Assembly (NCBI RefSeq): GCF_003634105.1 | Contig: NZ_RBIQ01000013.1 | Coordinates: forward strand, 22,121 to 86,120 | DNA from: Maribacter vaceletii | GTDB taxonomy: Bacteria; Bacteroidota; Bacteroidia; Flavobacteriales; Flavobacteriaceae | Reading direction: 5' to 3' | DNA length: 64,000 nucleotides | Shown here: piece after piece, positions 1-8,543 of the stretch | Position numbering within the stretch: the first letter of the stretch is position 1 | How the letters are laid out: every line of letters starts with the position of its first letter | Translations under genes and position numbers: made by a program | Notes under the pieces: generated by a model | Databases searched by the model: none | The model's input: the letters and a program-made list of their open reading frames with translations, nothing else | Told to the model about the DNA's origin: nothing

Positions 1-1168
1 ATTATCATCGTTTATAATTGTACCAGTTTTAGTATTGGTTGTATTTCCATCTACAAATCCGGTAGTAAATCCGTTTGCTGTAGAAATATTAGAAAGTTGA
101 ACGGTAAAGTTCTCATCCGCTTCGATGTTTAGGTCTTCAATGACATCTACAAGAATAGTTTGTGATGTATTCCCGTTAGTAAAGTTGATTGTACCATTAG
201 TCATTGTAAAGTCACTAGCATCGGCAGTACCTACAATAGTATTGTAATCTACAGAAACTGTTTCCCCAGCAGGGATAGTTCCCGAATAGTTTACAACGAA
301 TGCAAGTTGTACATTATCTCCAGGATTTCCTTCGTTAACCGCAACGGCTGCATTGTTAAAAGAAATACCATCCCCAGGTGCAGCATTATCATCGTTTATA
401 ATTGTACCAGTTTTAGTATTGGTCGTATTTCCATCTACAAATCCGGTAGTAAATCCGTTTGCTGTAGAAATATTATCAAGCAGTACTGTAAAGTTTTCAT
501 CGGCTTCAATGTTGGTATCTTCTGTTACTTGCACCGTGATATCCACAGATTGGTTTCCAGAAGTAAATTGTACGGTACCCGAGTTACTTTCATAATCCGA
601 AGCATTAAGGGCAGACCCATCTACGGTAGCATAATCTACAGAAACAGTTTCTCCCGCAGGAATAGTACCAGTATAGGTAACATTAAAAGTAAGGGTTACA
701 TTATCTGCAGCCGTATTACCTTCTAGAGTACTAACAGTAGCATTAGAAAAAGAAATACCATCCCCAGGTGCAGCATTATCATCGTTTATAATTGTACCAG
801 TTTTAGTATTGGTCGTATTTCCATCTACAAATCCGGTAGTAAATCCGTTTGCTGTAGAAATATTAGAAAGTTGAACGGTAAAGTTCTCATCTGCTTCAAT
901 AGTAATATCTTCCGTTACTTGTATTATAATATTATGGGATAGGATAGTAGTTGTAAACTCTAGAGTACCAGAATTACTTTCATAATCTGAAACATTTAGC
1001 GCAGTTCCATCTATAGTTTGAAAGTCAACAGATACCGTTTCTCCCAAAGGAATAACACCAGTATAAGTTACTGTGAAATTAAGATTTACATTATCCGTAG
1101 CAATATCTCCTTCATCTTCAGAAATAGTAACAGTAGAAAAAGAGATACCGTCTCCAGGTGCTGCATTA
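1..1168. repeat. Near-identical tandem repeats coding Calx-beta units
   Basis: Blocks beginning ATTATCATCGTTTATAATTG start at 1, 385 and 775, giving periods of 384 and 390 bp (128 and 130 codons). The first ~110 bases of each block are almost identical at DNA level, differing by a few substitutions such as GTTGTA/GTCGTA. A more diverged copy starts near 1165. Such low divergence suggests recent duplication or gene conversion. Confidence 0.85.
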
Positions 1169-3648
1169 TCGTTATCTATAATGATTGCAGTAGCGGAGTT
1201 GGAACTAATTGTTACTCCAGAATAAGATACATTACTAATTTGAGTAATTATAGTTTCATTACCTTCTATTAAAATATCTTGAGTTGTTGGGATGTTAATA
1301 GTACCAGTTGTAGCTCCATCAGCAATAGTGATTGTTGAATTAGCAGGAACAGCTGTATAATCTGTTCCAGAAGTTGCAGAACCAGTAGTTAGGTCGGCAA
1401 AGTCTACAGTAATAGGAGCGCCAGTATTATTGACTGTAGATAGTGTTGCTGTAAATATTGCATCATTACCTTCAGTAGAATTAGTTGCAGAAAGTGCTAT
1501 GGTTGCATTTTCATCATCAGTAATTGTTATTACAGCTGGTTCTCGTGAAAATACAATGTTAGCAGCTACAGCATTTGTTGTTGGTGTAGTTGGTAAAACA
1601 CCAGTATAAGAAGGATTTACGTGAAAGTTTTCAGTGCTTTCAAGTGAAGTATCATTATTAATAGTAAAGGATACTGTTTCCGTCTCTCCATCAGTGCCAG
1701 TAAAATTAAGTGTTGTTGTTCCAACTGCATTAAAATCATTAGGAGAAATAGCAGTGTTATCTGATGTGTTATAGGTAATATCAAAAGGATATTGAACTTC
1801 ACCATCTAATATAAAAGTATAGTTAAAAGTCCCATCGGCTTCATTTACTGTTCTGTCTTCTAATATAATTGTTGCAGTATCATTATCATGAATACGTACC
1901 ATACCAGACCCTGCAATGCCAATACCAGAAATAGAACTGTTATTTACGTTTTGTCTTATTTGTTCAGATGGTTCAGTAATAGCATCATCAATAATTTGAA
2001 GAGGAACAAAAAACTCAGTATTTACTGGAGAGTTAGCAGGGAAAGTAATTGTAGTTATAGTTTCTATATAATCACTTCCTTTAGTAGCAGTACCGCCCCA
2101 TGATATTGGTCTTTCATCACCAATTGTAGAAAAATCTACTGTAAACTCTTCTTCTACACCAACAGCACCTTCATGAGGAGATAAAAACACTCTTAATTGA
2201 ATAGTGCCCGCGTCTTCAATAATATCATAATTTCCTGTAGAAACGGTTGCTTTATCAGTGTCAATTATAGTACCTACTCCAGTATCATCAATAGCAGTAG
2301 TACTATTAGAAGTATCTGTAAATGTAACATCAAAAGTTTGGTTATTTTCAAACCAGTCATCATTTAACGCAGCAACATCAAAAGTTACACTACTTGCATT
2401 TGCAGGTAAAGTTACTGTAGAAGGACCTGAATAATCTGCATTAGTTGTTGTGTTATTACTATAGGATAAGTTAAAATTAATATCAGTATCTAAGGGGTCG
2501 TTAATAGAGATTGTGAAAGTCATGTTATTTCCTTCATCTGCAGATGCATTGTCTATTGTAACACCAGGTTTAACGTTTAGTGTAACAGTAGAAGTGTTAC
2601 AAACAGAACTATTAGGAGCAGGCAAACAAACTTGAACTTCAAAAACGTCAGTACCAGTAAAACCAGGGTCTGGAGTATAGGAAAAAGTTCCATCAGTATT
2701 TACAATTAAAGTACCATTAAATGGAGGTACACTTGAGTGGTAACTATAATTAGAACCAGCAGGAACATTATCATTAGCACCTACATCTCCATGAAAAATT
2801 GTTTCAAAATCAGGGTTAAAAGTATCATCAATAGCATAGGTTTGCATTAAAAAGAATTTACCATCGCCATGATCTGTAGTAGCACCAAGGTATTTTATAG
2901 ATGTTATGGTTGATCCAACAGGAGCAATACTTGATAATTCATATAAAGCAATTCCAATAGGGGAACCAATATGGGTAACTCTACCGCTATGCCAATAATC
3001 AGAAGTTGCTGTATTAGGTGGTGATTGAGGCCCTGGGCCTCCAAGGTGATTTCCATTGTTTATAAATGTTGAGCCAAGTAATTGCTCTGATCCACCACCA
3101 GCAGGAATTCCATACATTTCAATATACAAACAGTTATTACCAGCTCTTTCAGTAACTGCTAAAATTCCATCCGGATTTGATGGTATACCTGGACTGTAAT
3201 TAATTGTTTGTACTTGCGCGTTTGTTGTAGCAACTTGGCTTGGGTCATTACAAAAATCTTCCCCATTATTATCAGCCTGAAAATAATAATTTAAGTTTAA
3301 AGATTGGTAGGCAAGAATAGCTTCTGAATTCCAATTAGTACTATTACTTCCAGAGACTACATTATTACCGTCTCTAAATATATTATTTATGGAATGACCT
3401 CCAGGTCCTACAGCATTTAATTCATAAGAACTAGGAACAACAAAGGTACTGTATACAATACCATTTATTGTGATGTAATCTAAAGTTGCTGGATCACTAT
3501 TAGATGTTTGTGTATCTGTCCAGTTAAATGTAACTCCAGTTTTTATTCCTTGCGCAAAACTACTTGCGCTTGAACAAAAGAATATAATGGTCAATAAGGG
3601 TGCTAAAAATAATTTAGCAGTTTGTTTAGTAGGAATAAAGTTTTCCAT
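1..3648 (-). CDS. Giant secreted Calx-beta repeat protein (adhesin-like), 3' end outside window
   Basis: An open frame runs on the minus strand from ATG at 3648 to the window edge (1216 codons, no stop), so the protein is C-terminally cut. It starts with a signal peptide (residues 1 to about 33, ending SSASSFAQG). A region of roughly 240 residues that I do not recognise follows, then an Ig/cadherin-like domain with the FSYTPDPGFTG motif at about 270-358. About seven Calx-beta-like units follow, marked by D(E/D)DN linkers and EGN or DEG strands. From about residue 834 the units become near-identical, 128-130 residues long, and share NGFTTGFVDGNTTNTKTG. Calx-beta repeats in secreted proteins bind calcium and usually form extended adhesins. 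In Flavobacteriia such proteins normally end in a type IX secretion signal, which would lie beyond the window. A surface adhesin or gliding/attachment role is inference. Confidence 0.88.
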   Translation of the reverse strand, partial: MENFIPTKQTAKLFLAPLLTIIFFCSSASSFAQGIKTGVTFNWTDTQTSNSDPATLDYITINGIVYSTFVVPSSYELNAVGPGGHSINNIFRDGNNVVSGSNSTNWNSEAILAYQSLNLNYYFQADNNGEDFCNDPSQVATTNAQVQTINYSPGIPSNPDGILAVTERAGNNCLYIEMYGIPAGGGSEQLLGSTFINNGNHLGGPGPQSPPNTATSDYWHSGRVTHIGSPIGIALYELSSIAPVGSTITSIKYLGATTDHGDGKFFLMQTYAIDDTFNPDFETIFHGDVGANDNVPAGSNYSYHSSVPPFNGTLIVNTDGTFSYTPDPGFTGTDVFEVQVCLPAPNSSVCNTSTVTLNVKPGVTIDNASADEGNNMTFTISINDPLDTDINFNLSYSNNTTTNADYSGPSTVTLPANASSVTFDVAALNDDWFENNQTFDVTFTDTSNSTTAIDDTGVGTIIDTDKATVSTGNYDIIEDAGTIQLRVFLSPHEGAVGVEEEFTVDFSTIGDERPISWGGTATKGSDYIETITTITFPANSPVNTEFFVPLQIIDDAITEPSEQIRQNVNNSSISGIGIAGSGMVRIHDNDTATIILEDRTVNEADGTFNYTFILDGEVQYPFDITYNTSDNTAISPNDFNAVGTTTLNFTGTDGETETVSFTINNDTSLESTENFHVNPSYTGVLPTTPTTNAVAANIVFSREPAVITITDDENATIALSATNSTEGNDAIFTATLSTVNNTGAPITVDFADLTTGSATSGTDYTAVPANSTITIADGATTGTINIPTTQDILIEGNETIITQISNVSYSGVTISSNSATAIIIDNDNAAPGDGISFSTVTISEDEGDIATDNVNLNFTVTYTGVIPLGETVSVDFQTIDGTALNVSDYESNSGTLEFTTTILSHNIIIQVTEDITIEADENFTVQLSNISTANGFTTGFVDGNTTNTKTGTIINDDNAAPGDGISFSNATVSTLEGNTAADNVTLTFNVTYTGTIPAGETVSVDYATVDGSALNASDYESNSGTVQFTSGNQSVDITVQVTEDTNIEADENFTVLLDNISTANGFTTGFVDGNTTNTKTGTIINDDNAAPGDGISFNNAAVAVNEGNPGDNVQLAFVVNYSGTIPAGETVSVDYNTIVGTADASDFTMTNGTINFTNGNTSQTILVDVIEDLNIEADENFTVQLSNISTANGFTTGFVDGNTTNTKTGTIINDDN

Positions 3649-3698
3649 ATGATTTGGTTTTGTTGATAGGAAAAAAGTATTTTTATTTTTTACAACAT

Positions 3699-3965
3699 TT
3701 TAGTTGACTTTAAAAACAGCATTCATTAAAGCGAAGTCAAAGAACGTTGTTCGCTTGTCTATATTGCAGATTTACTTGTTTAAGCTTTAGCATTAATCGA
3801 TGATGAACAAAAATGTCGATTAACCGATATTTTTATCGGATGACTATTTTATAACTGAAAATGCTGTTTGTCGATGAAGGGTTAAAAAGGTTCTTTGAGG
3901 GGGTGTTTTTAATAGTTAAAATTGATGTGTTTTATCCAATATTTTAGAAGTGAAAGTCAACTAAA
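3699..3965. repeat. 267-bp segment bounded by perfect 13-bp inverted repeats
   Basis: TTTAGTTGACTTT at 3699-3711 is the exact reverse complement of AAAGTCAACTAAA at 3953-3965. Inside lies a second inverted pair, AAACAGCATT (3714-3723) and AATGCTGTTT (3860-3869). The architecture resembles a small non-autonomous element (MITE), but I see no clear target-site duplication and no coding content, so this call is tentative. Confidence 0.4.
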
Positions 3966-4145
3966 TATAGTTTTTAACGCAATTTTTATTAGCTAAAATC
4001 TGATACATATGTAGGTAAATACATGTTTTTTTAGTAATAATGTTTTTTCATTGTTGTAAATAAAACAAAATAAGTTTAATATTTTAGACTTAAAGAGTAA
4101 GTCTGTTCTGTTTTTGTGTAAAATTCCAAGCAATTTATTATTTGC

Positions 4146-4153
4146 TATTTTTG
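4146..4153 (+). promoter_or_regulatory. Candidate -7 box for kmo
   Basis: TATTTTTG matches the Bacteroidota -7 consensus TAnnTTTG and lies 32 bases before the kmo ATG. No TTTG element at the expected 17-23 bp spacing is visible, so the call rests on the -7 box alone. The box lies inside the upstream extension of the kmo frame, which supports the downstream ATG as the start. Confidence 0.35.
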
Positions 4154-4185
4154 TAAACAACTTAAAAATTAACATAAAAACATTT

Positions 4186-5529
4186 ATGTCTCATTCTAAG
4201 AAAAAAATCGCGATAATTGGATCGGGTTTAGTAGGTTCTTTATTAGCTATTTATTTACGAAAATATGGGCATGATATTACTGTTTTTGATAGGCGACCAG
4301 ATATTAGAAATGTAAAATTTTCTGGACGTTCTATAAATCTTGCAATGAGTAATAGAGGTTGGAAAGCTTTACATGAAGTTGGTATAGATCAAGAAATAAA
4401 AAAAATTGCAATTCCTCTTAATAAAAGAGCCATGCATGTTATTGGAAAGCCTCTTTATTTTCAGAATTACGGTAAAGAAAACGAAGCTATCTGGTCTATT
4501 TCTAGAGGGGTTTTAAATAGGAGAATGATTGATTTGGCTGAAGCCTCTGGAGTAATCTTTAAGTTTGAAGAGAAAGTTTGGGATGTAGACCTCCCTTCTG
4601 CAGAATTATTTACAGGAGAAACCGAAAAAGGGGAGTGGAAGTCTTATAAATATGATTTGATTTTTGGTTGCGATGGTGCTTTCTCTCGTGTTAGACATAA
4701 AATGCAACGAAGAAGTAGATTTGATTACTCTCAAGATTTTATTGATGTTGGTTATAAAGAACTTACCATTTTACCAAATGCAGATGGAACTCATAAATTA
4801 GATAAAAATTCTTTTCATATTTGGCCAAGGGGTAATTTTATGTTTATAGCTATGCCTAATTTAGATGGTAGTTTTACATGTACTCTTTTTATGCCTTTTG
4901 AAGGAGAAGTATCTTTTGAAAATATAAAAACTAAGGAAGATGCTAAAGAGTTTTTTACTACTTATTTTCCTAATGTAATGCATGACATAGAAAACTTAAC
5001 CCAAGATTTTTTTAATAACCCTACAAGTGCAATGGTAACCATGAAATGTTATCCTTGGACCTATTGGGATAAAGTAGCTTTGGTAGGCGATTCTGCGCAT
5101 GCTATTGTACCTTTTTACGGTCAGGGCATGAATGCAGGTTTTGAAGATATTTTTGTTTTAAATAAGCTTATACAAGAGAATAAAGACAATTGGGGAACAA
5201 TATTTAAAAAATATCAGGAAAGTAGAAAACCTAATGCCGATGCAATAGCAGAACTCAGTTATCGTAATTTTATGGAAATGAGCCATAAAACAGCAGATCC
5301 AATGTTTTTGTTGCAAAAGAAAATTGAAAAGCATTTTGCGGCTTTACATCCAGAAAAATGGATTCCGGTATATTCTAGAGTAACTTTTTCTGACAAACCC
5401 TATGCAGATGCTTTGGCCTATGGAGACAAGCAAGAAGCCATTATGCAACAAGTAATGAAAATTCCAAACATTGAAACTCTTTGGAACAGTAAAATAGTTG
5501 AGGATAAGATTTTAGAACTTCTTTCTTAA
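4186..5529 (+). CDS. kmo: Kynurenine 3-monooxygenase (FAD-dependent)
   Basis: 447-residue flavoprotein monooxygenase of the kynurenine pathway, which hydroxylates L-kynurenine to 3-hydroxykynurenine with NADPH and O2. The N-terminal Rossmann motif is GSGLVGSLLA (about 12-21), followed by the DRRP acid/base turn at about 38. The FAD-ribityl motif GDSAHAIVPFYGQGMNAG is at about 300-317. SGRSINLAMSNRGW near 51 is characteristic of KMO. The frame is open upstream to 4114, but ATG 4186 was chosen because the family starts just before the GxGxxG strand and a -7 box lies at 4146. The gene is monocistronic here: the adhesin is divergent and the next gene convergent across a terminator. No other kynurenine-pathway gene is in the window, so whether it serves tryptophan catabolism or quinolinate/NAD synthesis cannot be told. 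Confidence 0.93.
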   Translation: MSHSKKKIAIIGSGLVGSLLAIYLRKYGHDITVFDRRPDIRNVKFSGRSINLAMSNRGWKALHEVGIDQEIKKIAIPLNKRAMHVIGKPLYFQNYGKENEAIWSISRGVLNRRMIDLAEASGVIFKFEEKVWDVDLPSAELFTGETEKGEWKSYKYDLIFGCDGAFSRVRHKMQRRSRFDYSQDFIDVGYKELTILPNADGTHKLDKNSFHIWPRGNFMFIAMPNLDGSFTCTLFMPFEGEVSFENIKTKEDAKEFFTTYFPNVMHDIENLTQDFFNNPTSAMVTMKCYPWTYWDKVALVGDSAHAIVPFYGQGMNAGFEDIFVLNKLIQENKDNWGTIFKKYQESRKPNADAIAELSYRNFMEMSHKTADPMFLLQKKIEKHFAALHPEKWIPVYSRVTFSDKPYADALAYGDKQEAIMQQVMKIPNIETLWNSKIVEDKILELLS

Positions 5530-5552
5530 TAATGAGAAACTATTGTAAAAAA

Positions 5553-5583
5553 GAAAAGCCATCTACTTAGTAAATGGCTTTTC
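5553..5583. terminator. Bidirectional terminator between kmo and 5605 gene
   Basis: Perfect 10-bp stem GAAAAGCCAT (5553-5562) / ATGGCTTTTC (5574-5583) with an 11-nt loop, A-rich before and T-rich after. It sits between convergent genes and could stop transcription from both. Confidence 0.8.
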
Positions 5584-5604
5584 TTTTGTGTTGGTAATTG
5601 CTAA

Positions 5605-6384
5605 TTAAAGTTTAGCAAATAATTTTCCCATTTTTACAGCTTCTTCTTCTGCTAAAACAGGGTCTACTAATATTCTACCACTGTGCTCATCTGTAATAAT
5701 TTTTTTACGAGAAGCAATCTCTACTTGTACTTGAGGTGGAATAGTAAAGAAAGAACCTCCAGAAGCACCTCTTTCAATAGGTACTACTGCTAAACCATTT
5801 TTTACATTAGTTCTAATACGAGCGTATGCTTTTACCAAACGGTCTTCAATTTTTCCTTGGTATTTTTCAGATTCTTCTAAAAGTGCTTTTTCTTCTTTTT
5901 CAGTTTCTGCCAAAATTGCATTTAACTCACTCTTCTTATGCTTAAGATGCGCATCTCTTTGAGATAAACGTTCTTTAGTTTCAGAAATAACCACTTTCTT
6001 TTGCTCTATTTGAGCTTTAAATTCTTTGATGTTCTTTTCAGCAAGTTGAATTTCTAATTCTTGAAATTCTAGTTCTTTACTAATAGAGTTAAACTCTCTA
6101 CTATTACGAACATTTTTTTGTTGCTCTGCGTACTTTTTAATTAAAGTTTTCGCTTCTTCAATTAAATTCTTTTTTGCACCAATTTCAAAATTAACAGTTT
6201 CAACATCAGTTTTTAACTTGTCTAATCTTGTTTTTAGTCCTAGTACGTCATCTTCCAAATCTTCAACCTCTAATGGTAACTCTCCTCGAACATTACGAAT
6301 CTCGTCAACTCTAGAATCAATTAATTGCAAATCATACAATGCTCTTAACTTATCTTCTACCGTAGCTTCTGCTTTTTTTGCCAT
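5605..6384 (-). CDS. Coiled-coil protein of the C4 zinc-ribbon family, cysteines lost
   Basis: 259 residues. Residues about 10-180 are a long heptad-rich coiled coil (many K/E/L/Q). The C-terminus (about 205-259) matches the zinc-ribbon tail of the COG1579 family in overall pattern, GGSFFTIPPQVQVEI and HSGRILVDPVLAEEE. At the positions where the family has CxxC pairs this protein has none, and there is no cysteine in the whole protein, so it cannot form a four-cysteine zinc site. The family's function is poorly known; a role with nucleic acids has been suggested from the ribbon. The gene starts 2 bp after the NIF3-like gene ends, so the two are almost certainly cotranscribed, an association common in Bacteroidota. 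Confidence 0.8.
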   Translation of the reverse strand: MAKKAEATVEDKLRALYDLQLIDSRVDEIRNVRGELPLEVEDLEDDVLGLKTRLDKLKTDVETVNFEIGAKKNLIEEAKTLIKKYAEQQKNVRNSREFNSISKELEFQELEIQLAEKNIKEFKAQIEQKKVVISETKERLSQRDAHLKHKKSELNAILAETEKEEKALLEESEKYQGKIEDRLVKAYARIRTNVKNGLAVVPIERGASGGSFFTIPPQVQVEIASRKKIITDEHSGRILVDPVLAEEEAVKMGKLFAKL

Positions 6385-6386
6385 AT

Positions 6387-7481
6387 TTATAAATACTTGA
6401 TTGGATTTGTTATACTTTCCGATAAATGGATTGCAAAATTAGGGATTTTTTTTGTAAGATAATCAACTAAAAGGTTTTTTGTAAACTGCTCAGTTTCATA
6501 GTGTCCAATGTCTGCAATCACAATTTTACTTTCTGCCTGATAAAATTCATGGTATTTTATATCCGAAGAAATAAAAATTTGCGCTCCAGATTGTTTTGCC
6601 GCATTAATGGCAAATGCACCGCTACCCCCTAAAACAGCAACTTTAGAGATGTTGTTTCCTAAAAATGTAGAGTGCCTAATTCCAGAAGCCGACATTTGTT
6701 TTTTTACAAAATTTAAGAAGTCTTTTTCTTTAGCAGGGGCTTTTAACTCTCCTACCATTCCCATTCCTATATTCTGATTTTTATTTTCTAAAGTCGTAAT
6801 TTCATAGGCAACCTCTTCATAAGGATGATTTTTAAACAATGCATTTAGAACTTTTTCTTCTTTAGACTTAGAAAATGTAATGTTTATTTGCACTTCTTTT
6901 TCATGATGTAGCTTATTAATTTCTCCTAGTGTTGGGTTTGCATTTTCATTTGCTTTAAAACTACCAACCCCCTCTGTGGTAAAACTACAATTACTGTAAT
7001 TTCCAATATTTCCTGCTCCAGCATTAAATAGGGCTTCTTTTATAGTATCTATAGCGTTAATAGGTACGTAGGTGGTTAGCTTTTTTATAGTGTCTTTCTG
7101 TGGAATTAAAATTTTAGTATTTACTAATCCTAATATTTCACAAATTTTTGCATTTACACCAGCTTGGTTGTTATCTAGAGCTGTATGCATGCTGTATATA
7201 GCAATGTTATGTTGTATGGCTTTTATAACTACTCTTTCTACATAATTAGCCCCAGTTATTTTTTTTAACCCCTTAAATATTATGGGATGAAAACTTACGA
7301 TTAAGTTACATTTTTTTATAATTGCTTCTTCTACAACATTTTCTAAAGTATCTAAAGTAACCAGTATTCCTGTTACATCGGCATTTTTGTTTCCAACTAA
7401 CAAACCTACATTGTCAAAACTTTCGGCATAATTTAGTGGTGCAAATTCTTCTAATATATTGGTAACTTCTTTAACAGTCAT
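6387..7481 (-). CDS. NIF3-family dinuclear metal-centre protein
   Basis: 364-residue member of the NIF3/YqfO (GTP cyclohydrolase I type 2-like) family, with the long version that carries an inserted PII/CutA-like middle domain (about 125-235). N-terminal features: LEEFAPLNYAESFDNVGLLVG and the VSFHPIIFKGLK histidine segment. C-terminal features: GSGAFAINAAKQSGAQIF and IADIGHYETEQF, whose His and Glu contribute to the dinuclear metal site in the family. The biochemical role is unsettled; metal-dependent hydrolase and metal-insertion roles have been proposed. It heads a two-gene unit with the coiled-coil gene at 5605. Confidence 0.9.
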   Translation of the reverse strand: MTVKEVTNILEEFAPLNYAESFDNVGLLVGNKNADVTGILVTLDTLENVVEEAIIKKCNLIVSFHPIIFKGLKKITGANYVERVVIKAIQHNIAIYSMHTALDNNQAGVNAKICEILGLVNTKILIPQKDTIKKLTTYVPINAIDTIKEALFNAGAGNIGNYSNCSFTTEGVGSFKANENANPTLGEINKLHHEKEVQINITFSKSKEEKVLNALFKNHPYEEVAYEITTLENKNQNIGMGMVGELKAPAKEKDFLNFVKKQMSASGIRHSTFLGNNISKVAVLGGSGAFAINAAKQSGAQIFISSDIKYHEFYQAESKIVIADIGHYETEQFTKNLLVDYLTKKIPNFAIHLSESITNPIKYL

Positions 7482-7535
7482 TTTTAATTAAGATTATTAA
7501 GGTTATCAAAGATAAAATATTATATTTTCGTTCTA

Positions 7536-8543
7536 ATGCAACTATTTAGAAAATTACTTTTTCCTTTTTCATTACTTTATGCTGTAGTGGTGTATTTACG
7601 TAATTGGTTTTTTGATATTGGTTTATTTAGGTCTAAATCGTACAAGAAGCCTATAATTTGTATAGGAAACTTAAGTACTGGTGGTACAGGAAAAACACCA
7701 ATGATTGAAGTTTTACTGAGTTTATTTACAAAAACCCATAAAATTGCGGTGCTAAGTAGGGGGTATGGGCGTAAATCTGATGGCTTTTTATTGGCTACTA
7801 AGAATTCTACAGTAGAAGAACTAGGGGATGAGCCTTACCAGATATATTCAAAATTCCCTGAAATTACAATGGTAGTAGATGCCGATAGGCAAAATGGTAT
7901 TGCTTCTATGGAGTCTAAAAGTTCTTTAGATTTTATTTTGTTGGATGATGGTTTTCAGCATAGAAAAGTTACACCAGGTTTTTCTATTCTCCTAACTACT
8001 TATGATAAATTATATGTGGATGATTGGTATTTACCAACCGGAAACTTAAGAGATAGTAAAAAAGAAGCAAAACGAGCATCTATTATTATTGTAACAAAGT
8101 GTCCTGATGATTTATCTAACGATGAGCAGCTTAAGATTAAAAAAAGGCTACACGTGCATCCAAATCAAGAGGTTTTATTTACTTACTTTGGTTATAACTC
8201 TATTCTAAAAGGAAATTTTAATAAGCCTACTTTAGAAACATTAAAAAATAAAAAAATAACCCTAGTTACTGGTATTGCAAACCCAAAACCTTTGGAAAAT
8301 TATTTAAGTAAACTGGCTATACAATTTGAGCATTTAAAATATAAAGACCATCATTTTTTTACAGACTCAGAGATTAAGTTATTACAATCTAAAGAATGTA
8401 TAATTACTACAGAAAAAGATTATGTTAGGTTAAAAGATAAAGTAAGGAACCTTAGTTATATTGAAGTCACTCATCGTTTTTTAAACAAAGGAGAAGAGGA
8501 ATTAACCAAGCAAATTGAATCTTATTTGTCTAGGAGTCGCTAA
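7536..8543 (+). CDS. lpxK: Tetraacyldisaccharide 4'-kinase (lipid A synthesis)
   Basis: 335-residue membrane-associated kinase that phosphorylates the 4' position of the lipid A disaccharide precursor to give lipid IVA. The N-terminal hydrophobic segment (about 6-27) precedes the Walker A-like loop GNLSTGGTGKTPMIE (about 44-58). SRGYGRKSDGF and DDGFQHRKV are the LpxK signatures, and TTEKDYVRLKD lies near the C-terminus. Length fits the family. It is divergent from the NIF3 gene (54 bp between starts) and its 3' end overlaps the convergent kinase gene by 14 bp. Confidence 0.95.
   Translation: MQLFRKLLFPFSLLYAVVVYLRNWFFDIGLFRSKSYKKPIICIGNLSTGGTGKTPMIEVLLSLFTKTHKIAVLSRGYGRKSDGFLLATKNSTVEELGDEPYQIYSKFPEITMVVDADRQNGIASMESKSSLDFILLDDGFQHRKVTPGFSILLTTYDKLYVDDWYLPTGNLRDSKKEAKRASIIIVTKCPDDLSNDEQLKIKKRLHVHPNQEVLFTYFGYNSILKGNFNKPTLETLKNKKITLVTGIANPKPLENYLSKLAIQFEHLKYKDHHFFTDSEIKLLQSKECIITTEKDYVRLKDKVRNLSYIEVTHRFLNKGEEELTKQIESYLSRSR

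Larger units (their letters stand above)
3649..4185. other. Intergenic region between divergent adhesin and kmo genes
   Basis: About 540 bases with no credible gene. It must hold the promoters of both divergent genes. It contains the 13-bp inverted repeat at 3699-3711/3953-3965, a 6-bp hairpin CCGATA-TTTT-TATCGG at 3824-3839, repeated TCGATGA words, and a -7-like box just before kmo. Confidence 0.6.

Noticed and set aside
307-2103. Several plus-strand open frames of 70-140 codons, rich in Ser/Asn/Ile
   Set aside because: They are shadows of the minus-strand Calx-beta gene, which has a signal peptide, a domain pattern and an unbroken 1216-codon frame.
4114-4185. N-terminal extension of kmo
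   Set aside because: The extra 24 residues precede the FAD motif, do not resemble a signal peptide, and contain the likely -7 promoter box.
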